Assembly (NCBI GenBank): GCA_016215025.1
Contig: JACRMI010000012.1
Coordinates: 62,001 to 126,000, forward strand
Source of the DNA: Chloroflexota bacterium
GTDB lineage: Bacteria; Chloroflexota; Anaerolineae; UBA4142
Direction of reading: 5' to 3'
Length of the DNA: 64,000 nt
Of the stretch, positions 42,486 through 49,300 are shown in pieces. Under the pieces are notes generated by a model. It was not told the DNA's origin and ran no database searches. It saw only the letters and a list, made by a program, of their open reading frames with translations. Numbering within the stretch: the stretch's first letter is position 1; every line of letters begins with the position of its first letter. The translations under genes were made by a program, and so were the position numbers.

Positions 42486-43015
42486 TCTGACCGAACCTCA
42501 ACGCGTAATCCTGACGTGACTGGATTACGCGAGCTGGGAAGTAATTGGCTGCACTCCCAAGTTTGCGGAGTACCCGGATCGCCCCGCGCGATAATCAGAT
42601 ACGATGTTTGAGTGTCGGGCTTGGGCAACGTCCAAACGTACATGAACGTGATCGAGAATGGATCATAATACAATGTGACTTGTCCTTCGGTATGTTCTAC
42701 TTGATTCACGGTGCGCCAAACATACGGCGACTTGGTCATATTTTGTCTGAGGAATACCGCCAATTCAGATCGAGACAGCGCGCAAGTGTAATAGCCCCAA
42801 TGGTACTCTGCCAATTTTTCCAGCGCCTCCTCGATGTTGGGCCAATCGAATTTCAAGGGCGCACGCAAATTGGTCAGTCCTGGACAGTGGGGCATTCCTG
42901 AGACCACATCGATCTCCGATGGGGTGAGTGAGCTTGGTGGTGGCGATACTGTACTTGAGCAAGCAACGCTCAATGCTAGGAAAAGAATCATCGCCAAATT
43001 TCTAACTCGACTCAT
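42482..43015 (-). CDS. Lipoprotein of unknown function in sulfur operon
   Basis: 177 residues. Signal and lipobox are MILFLALSVACSSTV, followed by a short Pro/Ser linker. The mature domain has several Trp/Tyr-rich strands (YHWGYYTCALSRSELAVFL, VTLYYDPFSITFMYVWTLP) and three Cys. No family recognised. Both ends overlap neighbours by 4 bases, so it must belong to the YeeE/desulfurase unit. It may act as the outside partner of the transporter. A longer upstream frame to 43213 overlaps YeeE and is not used. Confidence 0.7.
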   Translation of the reverse strand: MSRVRNLAMILFLALSVACSSTVSPPPSSLTPSEIDVVSGMPHCPGLTNLRAPLKFDWPNIEEALEKLAEYHWGYYTCALSRSELAVFLRQNMTKSPYVWRTVNQVEHTEGQVTLYYDPFSITFMYVWTLPKPDTQTSYLIIARGDPGTPQTWECSQLLPSSRNPVTSGLRVEVRSE

Positions 43016-43458
43016 TTCAAACTCTTGGTGATGCTCGCGACCCAGGTAGATGTGACGAGATTGAAAAAGATTAGCCCGACATAGAATCCAAGCAGATATG
43101 CCCAGTAGGTCTTTTTGCCTTCGCACGCCAGAACGTGCATCCGAAAAGGACATCCTCCCGAAAGAACGCCAACGATGCCAACGCCCAACCCGCCGATAAT
43201 TGTCCAGAGCCATGTCGACGAAGAAATCGATGCGCTCATTGTCGCAAACATTGGAAAGGCAGGCACGTTACCATCCAAGAAATAAAACAACGTGAATCCG
43301 CCGACCGCGCCGACGACAGTCCCAATGACGCCTTTCAACAAGGTCACGTCGCGCGCCATGAGAAAATCGCGATAGCCCGCGATGTAGCACAACCGCGTTC
43401 GCTGTCCAAGATAACCGAGGATGATTCCCAACACGAGACTTGCAATCGCGACGATCAT
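43012..43458 (-). CDS. YeeE/YedE-family half protein B (putative thiosulfate/selenium transporter)
   Basis: 148 residues, four to five helices. It matches one half of YeeE/TsuA-type transporters: RTRLCYIAGYRDFLMARD near the start and the conserved Cys loop GGCPFRMHVLACEGK near residue 110. In full-length YeeE such Cys pass thiosulfate through the membrane. Start ATG 43458 has GGAG eight bases upstream. The preceding gene encodes the other half, so the transporter is probably split into two chains here. Overlaps the lipoprotein start as ATGA. Confidence 0.85.
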   Translation of the reverse strand: MIVAIASLVLGIILGYLGQRTRLCYIAGYRDFLMARDVTLLKGVIGTVVGAVGGFTLFYFLDGNVPAFPMFATMSASISSSTWLWTIIGGLGVGIVGVLSGGCPFRMHVLACEGKKTYWAYLLGFYVGLIFFNLVTSTWVASITKSLK

Positions 43459-43471
43459 CTCCTGCTCTCCG

Positions 43472-43954
43472 TTAGATTGAACGACTCGCGTTCCAACGCA
43501 TCGCGACGATGCCGACGCCCACGCCAATAATGATACATGCCCAACCGATCAAACCGACGATACTGCCGTACGCGCTCAGAAGAACGATTCGAATGGGGCA
43601 AGAGCCAAGGATCAAACCAAAGTTGATCATCAAAAATCCAAAGATAAAGTACAAGATCGGCTGACGCGCAGGACGCCATTTGAATTCGTGATGCCTGAGC
43701 GCAGCAATGCCTGCTCCCAACGCGACGCCGACGACCGTCATGATGGGCGCGTTGATCGCAGCCATCGAATAGCCCCAGTGCGTATTCAAAAGATGGTCAG
43801 CCAACCAATTGACGAGTTCTTTGGGATGGCAGACCATGCATACGCCGTACGCCATCGGCGGAATCAGATTAAAGTAAGCTTGGACGGTCGCCGCGCCAAA
43901 GCCCAGAACAATACCGGCGAAAAAGACCGAGTCGGAGATGTTTTTCATCGACAT
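43472..43954 (-). CDS. YeeE/YedE-family half protein A (putative thiosulfate/selenium transporter)
   Basis: 160 residues with about four helices. The conserved Cys loops are GVCMVCHPKELVNWL near residue 38 and LILGSCPIRIVLLSAYG near residue 118. It is homologous in plan to half B, encoded 13 bases downstream. Together they would make the pseudo-symmetric YeeE pore. Two ATG codons (43954, 43948) lie close together and the ribosome binding site is weak. It follows a rhodanese lipoprotein gene, which could supply or process thiosulfate outside. Confidence 0.85.
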   Translation of the reverse strand: MSMKNISDSVFFAGIVLGFGAATVQAYFNLIPPMAYGVCMVCHPKELVNWLADHLLNTHWGYSMAAINAPIMTVVGVALGAGIAALRHHEFKWRPARQPILYFIFGFLMINFGLILGSCPIRIVLLSAYGSIVGLIGWACIIIGVGVGIVAMRWNASRSI

Positions 43955-43972
43955 GACTAATGTGGAATAGAA

Positions 43973-44851
43973 TTATTTCGACACGGGCAATCCTGCTTTG
44001 GTCCATGCCGACAGACCGCCCGCAAGACTCTTGGTGTTGGTGTATCCGAGCAAGTTGAGCGCCATCATGCTCATTGCGCTTTTATGCCCGTTACCACACT
44101 CGACGATGATGGGTGCGCCCCGGTCGGGAGGCAATTGGTCGAGGTTATGAATCAGCGTGCGAATCGGGATATTCGTCGAGTAGGCGATAGAACCAGCGTC
44201 GGCGATTTCTTTGACTTCGCGCACTTCGAGTTGAAATGGTTGGGAGTTTTTGAGAATGTCGTTGAGGACGGCTGGGGTCATCAAGTTCCAGCCATCGGGC
44301 AGCTTGGCGAAATACTTGTCAAGCGCGGCGAGCAATTGCGGGTCTACGTCCAGTGCTTGCCCTGCTTTACCTTCTAGCGGTGCGCCCGTTGCAACCGGCA
44401 AGTTTGCGGCTTTCCACGCGCTGATACCTCCGACAAGACTCTTGACGTTGGAGTAACCCAAAAGTTGCAACGCTTCCATCGCCAGTGCGCTGCGATGACC
44501 ACTTGAGCAGATCAAGACAATCGGTTGATTCTTGGCGGGCAATCGATCAAGGTTCTTTACAAATGTTCGAATCGGAATATTCATTGAATTGGCGATGAAT
44601 CCAGCATCGGCAATTTCTTTCGGCTCGCGCACATCGACCAAGAAGGGTTTGCTTGTTTCTAATTGCTTGCTCAATGCTTCGGGTGTAATCGTTCCCCAAC
44701 CGTCCGGCAGGTTCTGCAAATATCGATCAAGTATGGCTTTGATGTCGAGCGCCGCAGGCGTAGGCGTTGGCACCGTGCAAGCAACGGTCGAAAAAAATAC
44801 AAGATGCAAAGTGAGCAGAAAAATCGAGCGAACTAATTTTCCGACTCGCAA
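43973..44851 (-). CDS. Tandem rhodanese lipoprotein with two active sites
   Basis: 292 residues. Lipobox is FFSTVACTV, then two rhodanese domains (about 38-155 and 170-290), each preceded by an LPDGW-type helix. Both have the CxxGxRS-like catalytic loop: ICSSGHRSA and ECGNGHKSA. Rhodaneses transfer the sulfane sulfur of thiosulfate or a persulfide; this one would act outside the cytoplasmic membrane. Translation starts at TTG 44851; the GGAGGT in the last codons of moaA serves as ribosome binding site. It is followed by the split YeeE transporter. Confidence 0.88.
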   Translation of the reverse strand: MRVGKLVRSIFLLTLHLVFFSTVACTVPTPTPAALDIKAILDRYLQNLPDGWGTITPEALSKQLETSKPFLVDVREPKEIADAGFIANSMNIPIRTFVKNLDRLPAKNQPIVLICSSGHRSALAMEALQLLGYSNVKSLVGGISAWKAANLPVATGAPLEGKAGQALDVDPQLLAALDKYFAKLPDGWNLMTPAVLNDILKNSQPFQLEVREVKEIADAGSIAYSTNIPIRTLIHNLDQLPPDRGAPIIVECGNGHKSAMSMMALNLLGYTNTKSLAGGLSAWTKAGLPVSK

Positions 44852-44852
44852 G

Positions 44853-46202
44853 TTAACCTCCGATGGTGGACATTGCCAACCCGTTTACAGGATCATTTAG
44901 TAAAGAGCGTTGTTGTGGCTTGATGCGCCCGGCTTGGCGAATGAGCGATTGCAATTCGCCAATACTCGCGCCATCTGCCAACGCCGATTTGCAGTTAACT
45001 CCCTGGTCTGAAAAAAGACACGGACGCAAGTAACCATCGGCGGTCAACCGCATTCGATTGCACGCTCCGCAGAAATGCTGGCTCATGGCGTTGATGAAGC
45101 CAATCGTTCCTTGAGCATTGGGCAATCGCATATAGTGCGCGGGACCATGCCCGCTAGGTCCATCCTCCGGCAGCAATTCACCCAACTCTTGCAAACGATT
45201 TTGGATTTCGGCGGCTGTGAGCAGCCGATTGTCAATATCCGGCATATTCGGACCCCAATCCATTGCGCCCGCAACGGGCATCACTTCGATAAAGCGAACG
45301 TGCCAAGGATGATCCAGTGTCAAGCGAGCGAAATCGATCACCTCGTCGTCGTTGAATCTGCGAATGACGACCATGTTGATTTTGAGCGGCGTCAAGCCCG
45401 CTGCTTCGGCGGCTTTGATGCCTTGCCACACGGATTCGAGATTACCCTGCCGAGTGATTCTGCGAAAACGGTCCGCGCGTAGACTGTCCAAGCTGATGTT
45501 GACGCGCTTCAACCCCGCATCTGCCAGATCGTTCGCGTACGAACTGAGCAATGTTCCGTTCGTCGTCATCGTGAGTTCAGCGATACCGGAGATCGCCGCC
45601 AATCGCCGCACCAAGCCGACGATGTTTTTGCGAACGAGTGGCTCGCCGCCCGTCAATCGAATCGTCCGAAAGCCAATCCCTGCCGCAGCTTCGATCATGC
45701 GCGCTATTTCTTCCGAGTGCAGAATAGCATCGCGCGGTTTGTAGGGCACACCGCTGGGCGGCATGCAATAAACGCAACGCAGATTGCAGCGGTCGGTAAC
45801 CGAGACGCGCAAATAATCGAGCGTCCTGCCAAAACCATCCAGAGTGCTCACCTGCTTGTCTGAGTTGTTTTCGGACTTGACGGTTTCCAGAAAATCTTTT
45901 AGTTCTTTTATCGTTCCCAGTTGTGTTTTGCAAACGATAAATTTATTGTCGCGTACATTCAGTCCCACGACGCGCGGTTGCAAGCCCTCTTTCAGGACGC
46001 AATTCATCGCCAACGCGCGACTTGCTTCAAAGTCGTTTGAATCGACGATGATAACGTCCGGCTGAAGCACTCTAATCTGCTCAATGGCCTTGATGAGGTC
46101 TTTTTCACGACCTAAGATCCGCAATCCCTCATCACCGCTAAGCAGCGCTTCAACGCATCCACCAAACAGCGGATGCGTCGAGAAAATATAGACCTGCTTC
46201 AT
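44853..46202 (-). CDS. moaA: MoaA (GTP 3',8-cyclase) fused to an N-terminal degenerate receiver-like domain
   Basis: 449 residues, about 120 more than usual MoaA. Residues 1-110 resemble the receiver domain of LuxR-type response regulators (VYIFSTHPLFGGCVEALLSG, then PDVIIVDSNDFE), but the N-terminal acidic pair is replaced by Ser-Thr. From about 125 it is complete MoaA: LRVSVTDRCNLRCVYCMPP for the radical-SAM cluster, GGEPLVRKN, and the second cluster CGACNRMRLTADGYLRPC. The C-terminal Gly-Gly needed for activity is present. It makes the first molybdopterin precursor. It heads the rhodanese/YeeE/desulfurase operon. Confidence 0.92.
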   Translation of the reverse strand: MKQVYIFSTHPLFGGCVEALLSGDEGLRILGREKDLIKAIEQIRVLQPDVIIVDSNDFEASRALAMNCVLKEGLQPRVVGLNVRDNKFIVCKTQLGTIKELKDFLETVKSENNSDKQVSTLDGFGRTLDYLRVSVTDRCNLRCVYCMPPSGVPYKPRDAILHSEEIARMIEAAAGIGFRTIRLTGGEPLVRKNIVGLVRRLAAISGIAELTMTTNGTLLSSYANDLADAGLKRVNISLDSLRADRFRRITRQGNLESVWQGIKAAEAAGLTPLKINMVVIRRFNDDEVIDFARLTLDHPWHVRFIEVMPVAGAMDWGPNMPDIDNRLLTAAEIQNRLQELGELLPEDGPSGHGPAHYMRLPNAQGTIGFINAMSQHFCGACNRMRLTADGYLRPCLFSDQGVNCKSALADGASIGELQSLIRQAGRIKPQQRSLLNDPVNGLAMSTIGG

Positions 46203-46269
46203 AATGTCGGCGTTTCCTTTACCGTAACCGTGCTAGCGACACGGTCCTTGCTGCGTTACTTTCGCAAAT

Positions 46270-47244
46270 TTATTGCTTGGGTGGACTCCAATTTTCCAAG
46301 CTGCCCTGGAATGCTCGGATAAAGTGAAAACCAAGCAATTGCATACTCATCATACCCAGCGTCGCACGATGATGGCTGGTGGAAACGATTACGATGCGAG
46401 TCAATTTCGGTTCCAACTGAACCGTATTGGGGACCCCTCAAGCCCAGTCTATCGTTTCTTGCAAAGGCATTCTGTCAAGAGCATCGGGTAACTCACGCAG
46501 AGGAACGTTGATGGCGCGTTGAAAATCTTTTAGACTCGATTCTCCAAATTCCGCCGGGGTATTCACATCGATAATGAGCGACGCGCCCTGGTCGTATGTT
46601 TCCGGTTGCGCTTCGGCAGAAGAAGAGGGTAAGAGTTTCTGATCGGCGGTGAGACCGTCCGCATCGATAATTCCCCAATCGTACGGCAGCGTATGTGCCA
46701 AATAGTAATCGAGCATGGCTTGAATTTTGGGATTTACGTTGGATGGTTGCGCGGAGCGTGGCGGTGGGATGGGTTCGGTCACGATTGGCAACTTGGCAGT
46801 TTGCCACGATTGCATTCCACCATCGAGTGTCTTTGCTCTTTTATAGCCAAGCATTTGCAGGATCGCCATTCCAACGGCGCTGCGATGTCCGGTATCGCAA
46901 ACCACGACGATGTCCTTGTCCATCCCCGGCAGCGATTGCAAATTGCGAGTGATTGTTCGTAACGGAATGTTGATCGCGCCTGCGATAAAACCTTTGCGGT
47001 ACTCGTCCGGTTGTCGCACATCGATAATAAAAGGAGACGCCCGGACAACCTCTTGACTAGCGACGAGATGCCAATCGGCAGGCAAGTTCGCCAAGAACTC
47101 ACGCAGGGCTGGCTGCATGTCGATGTTTGGATTTCGCTGCGCTTCGACAGTCGGCGTAGGGCTCGCCGGTTGCGCTACGTTGCCGCATCCGCTCGCGAAC
47201 AAAAGAAAGAGTGGGAAGAGCAGAAACCCTATATTTTTGAGCAT
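46270..47244 (-). pseudogene. Tandem rhodanese lipoprotein interrupted by an in-frame TGA
   Basis: A 325-codon frame with a single TGA at 46438-46440. Before it: lipobox LLFASGCGNV, an intact first rhodanese domain (VVCDTGHRSAVGMAILQML), and the beginning of a second (ASLIIDVNTPAEFGES). After the TGA the same frame continues TVQLEPKLTRIVIVSTSHHR, then MMSMQLLGFHFIRAFQGSLE and a TAA at 46270. That is the missing end of rhodanese domain 2, with Ser-Thr-Ser where the catalytic Cys loop belongs. So the second domain is degenerate and truncated. The 268-residue product up to TGA (46438-47244) may still be functional through domain 1. Confidence 0.75.
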
Positions 47245-47264
47245 TTTGACTTTTAGTCCGTGAT

Positions 47265-47308
47265 GTGTGATACGTGATTCGTGAAAATCTACGAGTCACG
47301 TATCACAC
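47265..47308. repeat. Intergenic inverted repeat of the iterated-word type
   Basis: GTGTGATACGTGA (47265-47277) and TCACGTATCACAC (47296-47308) pair perfectly over 13 bases. Flanking words (CGTGATTCGTG, GTTTCACGTCTCACGTC) are variants of the same theme. It lies between the NapH-type fusion gene and the rhodanese gene and may end the former's transcript. Confidence 0.6.
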
Positions 47309-47323
47309 AACGTGTTTCACGTC

Positions 47324-49291
47324 TCACGTCCGCTTGGGCGCGTTGCCAAGCGCATAAACCTTGATGGCGGGAGGCGCAGGACATTTGTACTCGCACTGTC
47401 CGCAGCCGTTGCACTTGTTCTCGATAACGACCGGCAGCGGCTTGTTCTTGCCTTCTTTTTTAATCTCGATTCGATCAATCGCTTTCAACTGACAGGCCTT
47501 CTCGCAGACCATGCAATTGATGCACAACGACTCGGCAAGGACGGCAATGCCCATCTTTTGCATGCGTTTTTCTTCGAGCGAGAGCGCGGGGATGGCGCCT
47601 GACGGGCAAATCTGACCGCAGCGATTGCAGTCGTTATTGCAGTAACCGAGTGAGCCATTGATCACTGGCGTCCAGAACGCATCCCAGGTCATTCCAAACG
47701 AAACCGGGTGCAGCGCGTGGGTCGCGCACGCTTGGACGCATTGATCGCAGCGAATACACTTGTCCAGAAACTCGGCTTCGTTCGTGACGCCCGGTGGTCG
47801 GATGAGGTCGTTCGATTTGGTCTGAGCGAATCCCGTGTTGAACAAAACCAAGCCAGCCGCTGCGGTCGCCGCGCCGCCGAGTAGCTCACGCCGACTCGGA
47901 TCGAATTCGTGATGCCAACGGGGTGTGGGCTGGCGACCGAATGTGATGGCAGTCTTGGGACAAGGCGCAGCGCAGTCCATGCACATGATGCATTCCGCCG
48001 GATCATTCTTGATCGTTTCTGGATCGATTGCGCCCATTGGGCATTGCTTGACGCAGTCACCGCACTTGACGCAACTCGCTTCGTTCACACGACGGCGAAT
48101 CCACGCAAACTTGCTGCCCAAGCCGATGATGGCTCCCAGTGGACAAAGATAGCGACACCAGAAACGCTTTTCGATAAAGTTCAAGCCAATCACGAGCGCA
48201 AGCATGGCGATGGATAGCAGCGTCGTGACGCGAAACCCAGGATTTTCGACGATGCTCCACACGACGGAGATAGGATCGGCGACGCCACGCACGAGAATCG
48301 TAATGGGATCGAGCCACATGAACGCGAGCGAGCCAAACAGCGCCATCACAAATATCACGATCAAGAAAACGTACTTGATCTGGCGAAACCAGGGTTTCAT
48401 CTTGCGCGTGCCTTTGGGCCCGAACAATTCCAGAATCGCGCCCAACGGGCAAATCCAGCTGCACCATACTCGACCGAGGACGAGCGTCGCGACAATCGTG
48501 ACGATGGCTGGCAGATAGAGCGGCAAAATTTCGCGCGCGGCAATCATCGACATGATCGCTTGCAGCGGATCAAAGCGCGAGAACAAATTGGATAAATTGA
48601 CGGGCAACTGCAACGCTTGGGATGTCGTGAGAAAGAGGATCGCAAAGAGGGCGAGCATTCCATATTGCACGACCTGGCGCGTCCGAATCCATTTTTTTGC
48701 GTTGGCGTACCACTTGTGCCCAATCGGTAGACCTTCTAGCTGCGTGATCGCGCCGGTCGGACAATACGTGATACACTGATTGCAATCGTCGCACGCGCGG
48801 GCGTTATACGTATCGAACGCCATGGCGACTTGGCGGTCCGGTCCACGTTCGATGAAACCCAGGACATCTTTATGGGCAACCTCATGGCACGCGCGGACAC
48901 ATAATCCGCAAAGAACACATTTCTCTTCCAGTTTGGCTGTTGCAAAACGCGGCTCTTGAATTCCCAAAGCTGCCGCCAAACGTTGGATCGACGGAACGTT
49001 GGGCGTACGCGCGAGCAAAAGCTCTGCCATCATTTTGCGCGTTCCCAGTGCGCGCGCTGAATCGGTTTGAACGGCGACGCCTTCTTCAGCTTTGGAATTA
49101 CAGGCGGTGGTCACCCAGGCGCGACCGTTGCGTTTGACTTCGACGGAGCAAAGGCGACAGCCGCCGTACGGCTCCAAATCCGGGTGATGACAAATCGTCG
49201 GAAGATTGACGCCTGCGCTCTTCGCGGCATCGAGTAACGACGTTCCCTCTTTGACTTGAATTTCCTTATCATTGATTTTCAGGTTTACCAT
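47324..49291 (-). CDS. NuoG-NapH-NapG-like fusion: membrane polyferredoxin with nine predicted Fe-S clusters
   Basis: 655 residues. About 1-80: NuoG-type [2Fe-2S] domain (CHHPDLEPYGGCRLCSVEV). About 120-180: two [4Fe-4S] sites (CVLCGLCVRACHE, CDDCNQCITYCP). About 200-395: NapH-like membrane part with four helices and two Cys motifs (WCSWICPLGA, WCRYLCPLGA). About 405-450: CVKCGDCVKQCP and CIMCMDCAAPCP. Then a twin-arginine-like SRRELLGGAATAAAGLVLF, and a NapG/MauM-like ferredoxin part with four more [4Fe-4S] sites. It is 9 bases from NuoF. It probably links cytoplasmic NuoEF to an outside electron donor or to quinone. Confidence 0.87.
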   Translation of the reverse strand: MVNLKINDKEIQVKEGTSLLDAAKSAGVNLPTICHHPDLEPYGGCRLCSVEVKRNGRAWVTTACNSKAEEGVAVQTDSARALGTRKMMAELLLARTPNVPSIQRLAAALGIQEPRFATAKLEEKCVLCGLCVRACHEVAHKDVLGFIERGPDRQVAMAFDTYNARACDDCNQCITYCPTGAITQLEGLPIGHKWYANAKKWIRTRQVVQYGMLALFAILFLTTSQALQLPVNLSNLFSRFDPLQAIMSMIAAREILPLYLPAIVTIVATLVLGRVWCSWICPLGAILELFGPKGTRKMKPWFRQIKYVFLIVIFVMALFGSLAFMWLDPITILVRGVADPISVVWSIVENPGFRVTTLLSIAMLALVIGLNFIEKRFWCRYLCPLGAIIGLGSKFAWIRRRVNEASCVKCGDCVKQCPMGAIDPETIKNDPAECIMCMDCAAPCPKTAITFGRQPTPRWHHEFDPSRRELLGGAATAAAGLVLFNTGFAQTKSNDLIRPPGVTNEAEFLDKCIRCDQCVQACATHALHPVSFGMTWDAFWTPVINGSLGYCNNDCNRCGQICPSGAIPALSLEEKRMQKMGIAVLAESLCINCMVCEKACQLKAIDRIEIKKEGKNKPLPVVIENKCNGCGQCEYKCPAPPAIKVYALGNAPKRT

Positions 49292-49300
49292 GCTATGCCT

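Noticed and set aside
46438..46440. Selenocysteine at the in-frame TGA of the rhodanese gene, tempting because YeeE/DUF3343/desulfurase genes nearby are linked to selenium in other bacteria
   Set aside because: The TGA lies about 20 codons before the catalytic loop, not at the Cys position, and no clear SECIS-like hairpin directly follows. A nonsense mutation or sequencing error explains it more simply.
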